Shown piece after piece: positions 1-11,100 of a DNA stretch of 64,000 nt. Every line of letters starts with the position of its first letter. Position 1 is the stretch's first letter. Origin of the DNA: Drosophila persimilis (lineage: Eukaryota; Arthropoda; Insecta; Diptera; Drosophilidae); assembly GCF_003286085.1 (NCBI RefSeq), contig NW_020825425.1:62001-126000 (forward strand), given 5' to 3'. The translations under genes and the position numbers were made by a program. The notes under the pieces were generated by a model that saw only the letters and a program-made list of their open reading frames with translations, had not been told where the DNA came from and did not search any database.

Positions 1-2305
1 AAAGAAGCAGACTGCAGTGTGCCCGATCATGCTGAAGATCGTACCGGACGAGAAAATAGCGCCGTTTCGACATTCGCCAAGTCGAGTGGCCATCAGCGAA
101 GCCGACGTTGTCAAGTAGCAGATCGATGAATGGGCCAACGCTGGGATAATACGACGCTCATCATCAAATTTCGCCAGTCGGACTGTAATTGTCAAGAAAA
201 AGGATGGGAGCAGCCGGGTCTGCGTGGACTATCGTCAGTTGAACAAGATGGTCTTGAAAGATTGCTTTCCCGTTCCAATCGTTGAAGAGGTGCTGGAAAA
301 ACTGGAAAATGCTAAGGTGTTCACCATCATGGACTTAGAAAATGGGTTTTTCCACGTTCCTGTGGAAGAGAGCAGCAAAAAATATACGGCGTTTATAACG
401 AAGGAAGGCCTCTTCGAGTTCAACCGTGCGCCTTTCGGTTTTTGCAATTCGCCAGCAGTTTTCATCCGTTTTATAAAGGCTGTGCAGTCGTTTTTAGGAT
501 TAACTGGGTTTTTCCGTAAATTCATAAGAAACTATTCGCTAATCGCCAAACCACTGACCAATCTGCTGCGAAAAGATGTCCCATTTAAAATGAGTCTGGA
601 GGAGCAGCAGGCGTTCGCTACATTAAAGGAAGCATTGGTGAAAGAGCCGGTCTTGAAACTTTATCGCAGGAATGCAAAAACCGAGATACACACTGATGCG
701 TCAAAGGACGGGTTTGCAGCGGCGTTGTTACAATGGCACGAAGGACAATTGCATCCGATCTTATTCTGGAGTAAGAAAACCTCGGAGTCTGAAGCACGAC
801 AGCATAGCTATATACAGGAAGCCAAAGCAATTTTCCTAGCGTGCAAAAAATTTCGTCAGTACATACTTGGAACCAACTTTAAGCTCGTAACGGATTGCGC
901 CGCTTTCAAGCAAACGTTAAGCAAGAAGGACGTTCCGCGGGAGGTAGCCCAATGGGTCCTGTACTTGCAGGACTACGACTTTGAAGTGGAACACAGACCA
1001 GGAGAACGGCTGAAGCATGTGGATTGCCTGAGTAGGTACCCAATTGATGTCATGATGGTATCTTCGGAAGTCACAGCAAGAATTAAGAAAGCCCAGCAGG
1101 ACGATACGATGATCAAAGCAGTTTCCGAAATTTTGAAAAGTAAACCATATGACAACTTTAAGTTGAAAGCTGGTCTCGTATACAAAGTGGTGCAAGGCAC
1201 GGACTTGCTGGCAATACCGAAGTCATTAGAAAAAGAAATAATAACCGACGCTCACAACGCAGGACACTTTGCCGCTCAAAGAACAATGCACACCGTACAG
1301 CAGAGCTATTGGATTCCACATATGGAAGGAAAAGTAATTCAGATCATAGGAAACTGTATGAAATGTATAATCTACAACAAAAAGCTTGGCAAAAAAGAGG
1401 GATTTCTGCATCAAATTGACAAAGGATCACAGCCGCTGTATACTATACACGTGGATCACCTTGGGCCTATGGATGCCACTTCAAGGCAGTACAAGTACAT
1501 CTTCGCAATGGTTGATAGCTTTAGTAAGTTCGTATGGATGTATCCCACAAAAACAACAGGAGCAGACGAAGTTCTCAAGAATTTAAGGGAGTGGTCTGAT
1601 GTATTTGGTAATCCGGCACGCATAGTAAGCGATCGTGGAGCAGCATTTACATCTTCAAGCTTTGAGGAGTTTGTAAAGGAAAAGAACATCGAACACATAT
1701 GGAGCACCACAGGGGTACCAAGAGGAAACGGACAAATTGAACGCGTAAACCGATCTATTCTGAGCATCATTTCCAAATTGTCGTCGGAGGAACCTGGAAG
1801 ATGGTATAAGTTCGTACCGCGAGTTCAAAGGGCTATCAACAGCACTGTTCACGTGTCTACAAAGCGTTGTCCATTTGAGCTGATGATCAGGGTAAAAATG
1901 CGTTGTGGACCGGATAGCGACATACTTCAGCTAATAGAAAAAGAGATGGTTGATAATTTTGAAGACGAGAGGCAAAAGATGCGACAAGAGGCAAAAGAAA
2001 ATATTCAGCAGGCCCAGGACAGATACAAGGAACAGTTCGATAAAAAGCGGAAATGCGAATACGGATACAAGGTCGGAGATCTCGTAGCCATACGTAGAAC
2101 ACAATTTGTAACCGGAAGAAAGATGGCCAGCGAATTCTTAGGGCCATACGAAATAACCAACGTGAAACGAGGCGGACGCTATAATGTTCGGAAGGCAGCA
2201 GACGTCGAAGGACCAAGCAATACGACCACAAGCAATGATAACATGAAACTATGGAGCTTTTATGTAGAAAACGAGGACGCATTGTCATCAGGGACTGATG
2301 ACTAA
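1..2305 (+). pseudogene. Mdg3/micropia-like Ty3/gypsy pol (RT-RNase H-integrase), RT core deleted
   Basis: This is the pol polyprotein of an LTR retrotransposon, entering from outside the window. It opens with the N-terminal part of reverse transcriptase. An in-frame TAG at 116-118 interrupts it, and the long open frame runs from 224 to 2305. Near 475 the RT jumps from the FGFCNSPAVF block straight to KAVQSFLGL, so the palm with the YxDD catalytic motif is missing. RNase H follows, then the integrase HHCC finger (about residues 344-381 of the open frame) and a DDE core with D near 411, D near 470 (SDRG) and E near 506 (GNGQIER). The chromodomain-like/GPY-type C-terminus is FLGPYEITNV. Family placement in the Mdg3/micropia group rests on RT and integrase wording and on the tRNA-Leu connection at 2306; it is an inference. 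The RT deletion makes the copy unable to act alone. Confidence 0.85.
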
Positions 2306-2321
2306 TCAGGATGACCGAGTG
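2306..2321 (+). other. tRNA-Leu 5'-end-like block between pol stop and 3' LTR
   Basis: Directly after the pol stop codon, TCAGGATGACCGAGTG agrees at 15 of 16 positions with the 5' end of eukaryotic tRNA-Leu (GTCAGGATGGCCGAGTG as known from the family). The presumed 3' LTR starts with TGTAAG at 2320. The same block, in a less diverged form, sits at the same place in the second Mdg3-like element (44812-44825). Confidence 0.6.
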
Positions 2322-2644
2322 TAAGAAGGAGTGGGCCAGCTGGCCTATTGAAGGGGCAGCGGGGAGCAGCAACAGCAGTAATAACAGCAGCAGAGGAACA
2401 GCTGATGAGCAGCAACAGCAGTAGCAACAGCAGCAGCAACAGCAGTAGTAACAGCAGCAGATCAACAGCGGACAGAGAAGAAGAGGAACAGAGCGAAGCA
2501 GCGAAAAGGAGAGAACAGCAGCATACGGACGCGACTCAAGCAGCAGCAGAAAATCAGCAGAAATAAGCCGTAACATTAAGAACTTTTGTAAGCACACATA
2601 CCAGGCCACCGCGATAATAATACGAATAAACAATACTTTAAATA
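2320..2644 (+). mobile_element. Partial 3' LTR of the Mdg3-like element, with a CAG-rich tract
   Basis: The element-type start TGTAAGAAGGAG follows pol immediately. The rest is non-coding and cannot be closed, because a Helentron fragment begins at 2653. A CAG/CAA-rich tract occupies about 2363-2566, and AATAAA lies near 2623. No second LTR is present for comparison, so the boundaries are inferred. Confidence 0.5.
2363..2566 (+). repeat. Imperfect CAG/CAA trinucleotide tract
   Basis: Runs of AGCAGCAACAGCAG with AGT interruptions, decaying into GAAGAGGAAC. It reads as a Gln/Ser-rich frame on plus and a Cys/Leu-rich 248-residue frame on minus. Both are compositional by-products. Confidence 0.85.
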
Positions 2645-2652
2645 ATATCTTA

Positions 2653-2758
2653 CATATATACTTTATGGGGTCGGAAACGATTCCTTCTGGACGTTACACA
2701 CATCCACTTTTACCACAAATCTAATATACCCCAATACTCATTTTGAGTATCTGGTATA
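2653..2758 (-). mobile_element. 5'-end fragment of the INE-1/DINE-type Helentron
   Basis: The reverse complement matches the first ~105 bases of the full copies at 40527 and 57971. It carries the 5' terminus TATACC.GATACTC, the GAGTATTGGGGTATATTAG segment and ends at the ATATATACTTTATGGGG block. The rest of the element is absent here. Confidence 0.85.
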
Positions 2759-2759
2759 A

Positions 2760-3283
2760 AAACAGACCCTAAAAATCTTAGTAGATACCTGCTCTAATAA
2801 AAGCTATATTCAACCCCAACATGTTAATAACCCAATTCTAAACCAAAAACCTTTTAACGCTATCCCCGTTAGTGGTAGCATAAAAATAACACACCATAAA
2901 ATTGCAAACCTTTTTAATATCCCTTTTTAATATAAACAATGGTCATGTTATTCCGATAAAGGAAAAATTCTTGGAAGCAGTGAATGTCATATTCAATAGG
3001 ACAGAACATCTAACAGAAACACAAAAACTAACCCTTGAAAACCTCTTTAAAACACACTCTAATTTGTTCGCAGATCCAAACAGAAAACTTACTTACACCA
3101 CAAACATTAAACCAGATATCCGCACCACCTCTGATACTCCAGTTTATTCATGATGTTACCGCCTACCAGTGGGATCCAAAACAGAAGTAGAGAAACAAAT
3201 AAAAGAACTACTAGATGACGGGATAATTAGACCATCTAGGTCCCCGTACAATTCCCCCGTATGGCTGGTTTCGAAAAAAATGG
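2760..3283 (+). pseudogene. Gypsy-type element, segment 1: protease end and N-terminal RT
   Basis: The translated sequence has the inter-domain linker and the conserved RT entry block (TEVEKQIKELLDDGIIRPSR, then SPYNSPVWLVSKK). This is the wording of the 17.6/297/gypsy errantivirus lineage. A TGA at 3151-3153 lies in the same frame as both open parts. The reading frame is cut at about 3283 by a Helentron 3' fragment, and the same element seems to resume at 13303 beyond the catalytic RT core. That core (about 200 residues) is missing from the window. Confidence 0.75.
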
Positions 3284-3490
3284 ATGGCTCTCCTCCGGCA
3301 GACGCCGCTAATATTAAACGACACGACAAAGAGTGCGTGCGAGAGAGACAGAAAATCAGTCTGAGCGTGACGTCGGGCGCTGCGTAGCTACTGCAAATTG
3401 ATTTGTTCCTTTTGGCTATAAAAATGATCTGATCTGATTCAGATTCAGCAATCTGATAGATATGGTCATTATCTATGATTCTGCGTTTTT
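3284..3490 (-). mobile_element. 3'-region fragment of the INE-1/DINE-type Helentron
   Basis: The sequence matches the internal 3' third of the Helentron in reverse: CTCTCCTCCGGCAGACGCCG through GATTCTGCGTTTTTA. It lacks the 3' terminal hairpin at its left end and is joined directly to LTR sequence at 3491. Confidence 0.85.
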
Positions 3491-3600
3491 AGGGTCGGGG
3501 TCGTCCTTCGGTTGGGCCGCACGTGGCGGATGGTTGCGTGCGGGGCCGGGGAGTCGTCTGGCCGGATCGACGGAGGTCGTCTGTGCGTCGCGGGGAAGGG

Positions 3601-4069
3601 TGTTGCGGAGGGTGAATGCGCTCCGAGGAGAAGTAACTTGTTGCGGAGGGTGAATGCGCTCCGAGGAGAATTAATGTTGCGGAGGGTTAATGCGCTCCGA
3701 GGAGAAGTAAATGTTGCGGAGGGTGAATGCGCTCCGAGGAGAATTAATGTTGCGGAGGGTGAATGCGCTCCGAGGAGAATTAAATGTTGCGGAGGGTGAA
3801 TGCGCTCCGAGGAGAAGAAATGTTGCGGAGGGTTAATGCGCTCCGAGGAGAATTAATGTTGCGGAGGGTTAATGCGCTCCGGGGAGAAGAAATGTTGCGG
3901 AGGGTTAATGCGCTCCGAGGAGAATTAATGTTGCGGAGGGTTAATGCGCTCCGGGGAGAAGAAATGTTGCGGAGGGTTAATGCGCTCCGAGGAGAATTAA
4001 TGTTGCGGAGGGTTAATGCGCTCCGAGGAGAAGAAGGGAGGCGGAGGTTTAATGCACTCCGAGGAGGAT
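3601..4069 (-). repeat. 36-bp minisatellite within the LTR (12 full units plus one degenerate)
   Basis: The unit TGTTGCGGAGGGTTAATGCG (first 20 of about 36 bases) repeats in direct order. Alternating endings GAGAATTAA and GAGAAGAAA suggest a higher-order 72-bp period in the right half. It translates as an apparent 12-residue repeat protein on plus, which is an accident of the 36-bp period. Confidence 0.95.
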
Positions 4070-4132
4070 GGGAGGATCGCTGGGTCTGCTGGTGGCTGCT
4101 GCTGATGCTTACCTCTCCACTGGCCGGAGCCG

Positions 4133-4170
4133 AACTGATGCTGATCGCTCTGGCGGAGCTCCTTTTATTC
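4133..4170 (-). promoter_or_regulatory. LTR core promoter (TATA-like box and initiator)
   Basis: On the minus strand AATAAAAGG (4170-4162) lies about 28 bases upstream of TCAGTT (4138-4133). The latter matches the insect initiator consensus. The same pair at about 30-base spacing occurs in the related LTR at 27991-28026, which supports function over chance. Confidence 0.6.
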
Positions 4171-4543
4171 CCAAAACGCGGCTGATCTTACGGTCTGTCC
4201 CTAGCGCGTTGTGCTGCGGGGCCCTAACGCGTTTGCACGGGCCGGCTGATAGTGTGCCCGTTGGCGCGTGGGTTATGGCCACACTTGGTCCGGTCAGCTG
4301 GTGGTGTGCCCGTGGCTGGCTGTGCTACGGGCCCATTGGTGGGGCTCAGCTGTGGTTTGTTTGTTTGTATTGTTTGTTTATTTATATTTCTTTTATTCTG
4401 TGGCAGGTCTTCATGTATTGTCGCTTATGTTCTACTTATCCTACTAATACTTATTTTCTAATCTTCCTGGCTTGTCTTGGTGATTCTATTGAGGTTGGTT
4501 TGGTGTTTGTGGCGCCGGCGCTTGGTTTTCCTGGCGCTGGGCG

Positions 4544-6142
4544 TCACACTCCCCCCTCCTTTCCCAGTGGAGCGTTGCCGCCTGACTTTGTTGGGAACCA
4601 TGCGCTTATGCGGACATCTCCAGCTCGGCCGATCTTCACCCAACACGCCTCTTGTTTCTCGTTCCACATTTTGAATCGTCGTTGAGTGTGTTTTGGGCGG
4701 TCGAGGAGTTTTGCTTTGACTAGTTCGATCGCCGTTGTCGCTAGTTCAAATTTTTCTGGGACATTCCATTCGCCCGGGATGGTGCCTCTATGGATGGGCC
4801 TCCGGGTTTCCGGTTCTGGTGTTGGCCGCTCGGGGTTTAGGTCCAGCACGTCCCGGTCGGACTCTTCGTCTTCCATTTGTTTGGACCAGGAATGTTTCGG
4901 GCCTTGTTGTTCGCTGGTTTTTCGTGCCGTTTGTTCCTGTAGGTTGGCTTGGTTTGCCCAGCTGATCCTCTTTTTTGTTGGTATTACTTCCTTGTGCGTC
5001 GCTGTTTGTTCTCCTTGGGTCTCGCGTTGTCCTGCCGTGGTTTCCATTGTTATGTTCGTTTCTGCTTTCCTGGGCGCTGACACCTTTGTCCCCGATACTT
5101 TCATCCGTGAGCTTGGCGGGAGGGCGTCCGGTAGTAGTTTTGTCGCTCGGTTCTTGTGGCTGGCCCGTGCCATCCTCTCTTTGAATTTTCGGACCGACAT
5201 GTTGAATTTCTCTTCTTTATTTTCTATTTGTCTGAAAAGGTAGAGAGAGGGCATCGTTATTGTCTTTGCTTCCTCTATTTTTGCAGGTTTTAGTTGTGAG
5301 ACGTGTGCCCTTAGTCTTTTGTTCGTTGTCGTATCTTGTAAGGTTATGATCACTGGGGAGGTTTGTTCGAGTACCTTACACGGGCCGGTGTATTTCGGTT
5401 CTAGTTTCGCTGTTGTCTTGTCGATCTTTTTCGATAGTGGGTGCGTTCGTACCCATACTAAGTCCCCTTTTTTTGGTTTCCATTCTCGCTTTCGCAAATT
5501 GTAATGTCTTGCTTGTTTTGCTGCTGCTTCTTCCATGTTTTGCCTGGCCATTGTTTCTGTTTGTTTCCGTTTGTCGGTGCTTTCTTGGTTTGTTTGATTG
5601 TTGAACCCTGACCCTAGTGTTACCTCGTCAAATAGGTTGCCCGGTAATCTAAGTTCTCTCCCGAATATCAGGTATGCCGGGCTAAACCCTGTTGATTCAG
5701 ACTTGCTGCTATTTATCGCTAGGGTTAGTTCGGGTAGTTGTTCGTCCCATTTGTTGTGTTTCCCACCCGCGAATTGTGCGATCATTGTCTTTAGTGTTCG
5801 GTTCGCTCGTTCGGTTGGGTTTTCTTGTGGTGTGTATGGTGCCGTGAATTGTTGGGTGATGCCCCACGTTTTCATTACCTGTTTCGTCTTTCTGCTTGTA
5901 AATTGTACGCCGTTGTCTGAGATCACTCGCTTTGGTGCACCTCCCCTCGCCAGTATTTTTTCTCTGAACGCCTTTAGGAATGCGTCCGCCGTTGCGCTTC
6001 TTGCCGGTGTGACCTCCACCCATTTCGAAAATTTATCGATAAATACGATTAGTGCGGTGTTGCCGCGCGGCGATCTTGGCAGTGGTCCCACGAAATCGAC
6101 GCTTATTGTTTCCCATGGTGCGTTTGCGATTTTGGTGAGCAT
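4544..6142 (-). pseudogene. Integrase and C-terminal extension of the minus-strand gypsy-like element
   Basis: A 532-residue frame begins at the integrase catalytic core: WETISVDFVGPLP with the first D, VISDNGVQFTS with the second, and NPTERANRTLK with the catalytic E. It continues through a GPY-like module (YTGPCKVLEQTS) into a long hydrophilic tail that ends at the polypurine tract and LTR. The HHCC zinc finger is not found: the upstream frame (6302-6033) reaches the region with a frameshift near 6160 and the intervening part is missing. The NPTER variant is typical of some gypsy families such as the Osvaldo/Ulysses group, but the family name is only a guess. Confidence 0.8.
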
Positions 6143-6326
6143 TTTGCCAGCCGCTGCCTGTTGCGATATGTTTTATGGCATAATCCGTAGCTTCTTTTGG
6201 TGTCATCTCTACTTGGTTCCATTTGTTTTGATACCAAGCGCATTCTACGATTTCTGCTATTCGGGTTTCTTCGCGTGGTAAGCGGGAGAGTCCGTCCGCC
6301 ACTGCGTTCAGCTTGCCTTTCCGATA

Positions 6327-7490
6327 TCATATTTCGAATGAGAACGGTTGCAGTCCCAATGCCCATCTTGCTACTCGTCCGGATGGGCTTTCGATGGAAT
6401 TTAACCATTTGAGGGCTAGGTGATCCGTAACTACGATAAATTGGTAGCCTTCTAGGTACATCCTCATCTTGTGTATCCCCCAGTAGATGGCTAGGCATTC
6501 TTTTTCTGTTGCGGAGTATTTCGTTTCCTCGCTTTTGAGCTTGCGGCTTGCGTAGGAAATTACATGTTCTCCGTCTGCATCTTCCTGGGTCAACACTGCT
6601 CCTAGGCCGCAGTCGCTTGCGTCTGTTTGCAGTATGAATGTTTTCCTGAAGTCCGGGCATGCTAATATTGGCGCTTCCGTTAGACACAGCTTTAGGTCTT
6701 GGAAGCTGTTCTCCTGTGCTTCGCCCCACTCAAATTTTTGCCCCTTTTTGAGAAGGTCTTGTAGCGCTTTTGCCCGTTCGGTGTACGCTGGTACGAATCT
6801 GCGGTACCAAGACGCCAGGCCCAAAAAACTATGCAGTTGTTTCAGTGTAGTTGGTGCGGTGAGTTCTTTAATGGCCGCCACTTTATCTGGGTCTGTGTGA
6901 ATTCCTTCCTCGCTTACCATGTGTCCTAGGTATTTCAGTTTCTTTTGAAAAAAATGACATTTTGCTGCGTTATTGCGTAGGTTTGCTGTCCGTAGCCGTT
7001 CGAATACCGTTTTTAGTTTTTGCATGTGTTCCACTTTCGTCCGCCCAATTACGATTATGTCGTCTAGGTATGCGAAAGCGAATGGTTCCATGTCGGGTCC
7101 GATTACCGAGTCTAGGGCTCTTTGGAACGTAGCCGGTGCTGTTGTGAGTCCGAATGGCATGACCTTCCATTGGTACAATCCTCGCCCTGGAGCTGTAAAG
7201 GCTGTGTAGGGTCGGCTCTGTTTTTCCATTGGGATTTGCCAATACCCTGACTTTAAGTCGAGCGTGCTAATGTATTTAGCCTCTTTAAGCTGATTTAGAA
7301 TAAATTCCATCCGTGGTAGTGGGTATGCGTCCTTCTCTGTTTTTTCGTTTAACAGTCGGTAATCCACGCAGACCCTCCAATCTCCGGTTTTCTTTTTTAT
7401 GAGAACAATCGGCGAGCTGTATGGGCTGTGTGATGGTTCTATTAGATCTTGCTTTATGAGCTCGTTGATCTCTTTGTTGATGATTTCCAT
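6327..7490 (-). pseudogene. Reverse transcriptase-RNase H of the minus-strand gypsy-like element
   Basis: This 387-residue frame holds a complete RT: entry block PSHSPYSSPIVLIKKK, WRVCVDYR, LDLKSGYWQIP, MPFGLTTAPATFQ, and the catalytic AYLDD. The connection block FLGLASWYRRF and RNase H (LQTDASDCGLGAVLTQ, SATEKECLAIYWG) follow. It starts right after a single in-frame stop (7491-7493) that separates it from the protease frame and ends at a stop early in the RNase H-integrase linker (VADGLSRLP lies in another frame at 6302). All RT catalytic residues are present, so the decay is by point lesions. Confidence 0.85.
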
Positions 7491-7988
7491 TTATGCTGGG
7501 TTTCTTGGGTAATACCTCTGTTTGACTGGTCCGTCATCTTTCAGGAATATCCGATGTTTCGTAACATTGCTCACCCCTTCCAGCGTGTTGGATTTTTGTA
7601 CCTCCGTTTTAATCCATTTTTCGATTTCTTCGTCCGTCGGTTCTGTTACTGAGTTTCTTGCGTTTTCCTCCTTTCTGTTTGGGTTTGGTTCCCCGTTGAA
7701 GTTTACCGTGGCTTCTCCACACGTTATTGATGTGCCTGCATCCTTTAAAAATTCCATTCCTAGTATGGGGGTATCTGGGACCCCTGTCATGATTAGGAAT
7801 GATTGGTTGGTCTCTTTTCCCCCTAGTTCTACCGTTAGTTGGATTCTCCGTGTTGTTCTCCGAGTGCTTCCATCCGCTAGCCGGATTAATCTGTTTTCCA
7901 CTCCTTCGATACCTTCCTCTTTTAGTTTTTCGGCCGTCTTTTCGTTTATCATGCATCTTGTTGCCCCTGTATCGATGATTACATCCAT
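7491..7988 (-). pseudogene. Aspartic protease region of the minus-strand gypsy-like element
   Basis: The retroviral-type active site MDVIIDTGATRCMINEKTAE opens the frame, and ILGMEFLKDA is the flap-distal G(M/F)xFL block. It leads into the pre-RT linker ending YYPRNPA at the stop. Upstream codons continue without interruption to the insertion site of LINE A at 8042 and resume at 13269 on the far side. The gag gene and 5' LTR are not in the window. Confidence 0.8.
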
Positions 7989-8028
7989 CAGTTGTGATCC
8001 GATCCTGGCCCGTCCTAAAAGCTGGTTC

Positions 8029-8042
8029 TTGTTGAATATTAG
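8029..8042. repeat. Left target-site duplication of LINE A
   Basis: TTGTTGAATATTAG occurs here and again at 13255-13268, exactly flanking the LINE. It lies in the protease-proximal region of the minus-strand gypsy-like element, whose reading frame can be followed across both copies. Confidence 0.9.
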
Positions 8043-8187
8043 GTTAGGTTAGGTTCAGGCGGTAGCCTGGGAGAGTGATGAAACCCTCCCAAGCTCACTT
8101 GGACCTATAGAAGGTCCGTTGTGGTGCCGCATGGGCGTGTGCCCCTTCCCAGTGCCTAGAAACCGTGGAGAAACAGGCTGTTGCAAA

Positions 8188-11100
8188 TTAAGGGCAGTCC
8201 CATCCGGAGGCTTGGATGAATCTGGACAAGGTCCCCGGTTTGATTTCGGACAGGTCCGAAATGTCTGTTAGGAAAGCAGCCCCGAGAAAACGAAGACGAC
8301 GATTTCCAAGGGCTGGGCAGTGGCAGAAGAAGTGGGGAACCGATTCCTCTTCTTCCTCGTCGCGACAACTCCTGCAGAAGTCGTTATGAGGGATTGACAG
8401 TCTAGAGGCATGAGTGCCAATCTGCCAGTGTCCCGTAATGGCTCGAGTAACTGCAGAGCACTGTGCTCTGCTGAGCCTATACAGCTCGGCTGAGCGCTTC
8501 TTCGATCGATATGGCCATATCAATCTTGAGATTTTACAGGAAGCTGTTTGCTGCCATCTCCTATTGGCATTTTGCTCAAACAATTCGTGCGTGAGGAGCC
8601 TGCACGTAGCCAGAGGCATCGCTACCTGCTCCCTCTCCATAAGGAGAGGAATTGTAGTACCCTGCCTTGCTAGCTCGTCGGCGGCGTCGTTCCCCTCGAT
8701 GTCCCTATGGCCTGGGACCCATATAAGAAAGAGGTCTAACTGATCTGCGATCTCGTGCAGAGACCTGCGGCAGTCATTTACAGTCGCTGAGTTCGACGAT
8801 ATTGAGCCTAGAGCTTTAATAGCTGCTTGGCTGTCCGAGAAAACGCACACTAAGTGCGTGTCTAGAGATAGTTTGGAGACGATGGAAATGGCCTCCTTGA
8901 TGGCTACAACCTCCGCTTGGAACACACTGCAGTGGTCCGGGAGCCTGAAGCAATGACTGATGTTCAGCTCGCTGCAGTAGACTCCGCCTCCCACGCGGCC
9001 GTCTAACTTTGAGCCATCAGTGTAGAAGTGAACCGCATTTGCGGGTCCTGGTTCGCCCATCTCCCAGTCCTCCCTAAGTGGGATTGATACCTGGAAAGGC
9101 GTCGAGAGGTGATCACTAGGGACACAATAATCTGTCCTCTCTGGTAATTGCGGGTGTCTCGTCAGGATTCCCGAGTGCCCGACCGCGGACGCTTTCCACA
9201 GTCTGGCTTCTCTCATTCTGAGTGCGGAAAGTGTTGCCACTTTCTTTCCCATGAGATCTATGGGGAGGAGGTCCAGCACAGTATCCAGGGCTTCCCCTGG
9301 AGTAGTGCGTAGCCCGCCAGTTATGCATAGCTCTGCCATGCGTTGAACTCTGCTGAGTTTGTTGAGGCATGTCCTTTTGTCTAAGGCTGGCCACCATACT
9401 ACCGCTCCATAGAGCATGATCGGTCGTATGATGGTGGTGTAAAGCCACCGAACTATATAGGGGGTCATTCCCCATCTCAGTCCGATGGCTTTCCTGCAAG
9501 TATAGAGGGCTACTGTGGCCTTCTTTACTCTATCCTCTATGCTCAATTTCCAATCGAGCTTTCTATCGAGGATTAGACCAAGATACTTGGCGTTGTTGCT
9601 GAAGATTAGCGCTTCCCCACATAGTCTTGGGGGAATCAGTGCCGGGACTTTGTACTTCCTAGTGAAGAGCACCAGTTCCGTTTTAGACGGGTTGACGCCT
9701 AACCCGCATTTGTCTGCCCATTTTGACATCTTCATGAGTGTGCTTGTCAGGCACTCACCCAGCGTCTGCGGGAATTTACCCGAGAATGCTGTAGCAACAT
9801 CATCCGCATACGCCACCACGCGGCAGCCACCCCCCTCTATCTCCCGCAGCAGTTCGTTCACTGCCACGTTCCATAGGAGGGGCGAGAGGACTCCGCCCTG
9901 CGGGGTGCCTCTACTGACAAATCTGGTGGACGTTGACGTCCCCAGTGATGCCTCAACCGTCCTGCATTGTAGCATCTGATCGATCAGGCTCACCGTCCGG
10001 GAGTCAACCCCCAGTTCCGTCAGTGCACCCGTGATGGCGGTCGGTAGGATGTTATTAAAGGCGCCTTCTATGTCCAGGAAGGCTACCAGGGTGTATTCCT
10101 TACAGTTGAGGGACGCTTCTATGATCGATGTGATCGTGTGTAGGGCCGTTTCGGTGGATCTTCCATTCCGATAGGCATGCTGGGAGTCTGAGAATAGACT
10201 AGGCGGAATATTTACCGTGAGATGCATCCCCAAAAGCCGTTCCATCGTCTTCAGAAGGAAGGACGATAGACTTATGGGTCTGAAATCTTTGGGGGCAGTG
10301 TGCGAGGGCTTGCCTGCCTTGGGGATGAAGACGACTTTGGTATGAAGCCAGGTTTCCGGGATATATCCATGGGAGAAGATTCCCTCATATATCCTTTTGA
10401 GCCAATTAGTGCCTTTTTGTCCAGCGTGAATCAGTTGGGCAGGGATGATGCCATCTGGTCCCGCGGATTTGTATGGTTTGAAGCTTTTTATTGCCCAGGA
10501 AATGTTCTCCTGGCTTAGCAGGTTCATGATACCACTTGAGGCAACGGAGGGAGCCGCGATGTAGTGTGGTCTGTTTTCATCGCAGCCGGGAAAGTGGGTG
10601 TTAAGGAGAAGATTTAGCGACTCATTACTGGACGTTGTCCATGATTGGTCGGCGTTCTTCAGGTAGCCCAGAGTGGGTGTAGTCTTCGAGAGAACTTTGC
10701 GCAAGCGCGAGGCTTCCGAGTTATTCTCAATGTCGCTACAGAACTTACGCCATGAGGCGCGTTTGGCTTTCCTCAGTTCTTTATTGTAAACTGACAGACT
10801 GGCCTTGTAATCGGCCCAGTTCTGCTCAGCGTTTTCGGCCTTAGCTTTATTGAAGAGTCTTCGGGAGGCTTTCCGGAGTTCCCTCAGTTTCGGATTCCAC
10901 CATTCAGGTTTCTTCCGGCCTCTGCTCTTGCTAGAGGGGCAGGATTTATCGAGCGCCTCATTGCAGGCGTCGGTAAATAGTTTAACAAGATGAGTCGTGG
11001 CTTCCCTGGAGATCTCCTCCTCAGGTGGAGTCTCAGGGAGAACACGACAGAGATGGTCTGAGTACCGAGCCCAGTTTGTCCGCCTAAGGTTCCGAAATTG

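Larger units (their letters stand above)
3491..4548 (-). mobile_element. 3' LTR of the minus-strand gypsy-like element, with internal minisatellite
   Basis: On the minus strand the integrase frame ends next to a purine tract (GGGAAAGGAGGGGGGAG). The LTR then starts TGTGACGCCC at 4548. It contains a TATA-like AATAAAAGG near 4162-4170, an initiator-like TCAGTT at 4133-4138, a splice-donor-like GAG/GTAAGC just downstream and a tandem array at 3601-4069. A second LTR of the same family is at 27948-28667. The U5 end is missing because a Helentron fragment abuts at 3490. Confidence 0.7.

Noticed and set aside
1887-2633. 248-residue minus-strand frame rich in Cys, Leu and Ser
   Set aside because: Antisense to pol and to the CAG tract; composition comes from the reverse of CAG/CAA repeats.
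3512-4185. Apparent repeat protein with a 12-residue LRRVNALRGE unit
   Set aside because: It arises because the minisatellite period is 36 bases, a multiple of three. The array lies in an LTR and several frames are equally open.
5598-6281. 227-residue plus-strand frame
   Set aside because: Antisense to the integrase of the minus-strand gypsy-like element; no independent protein features.
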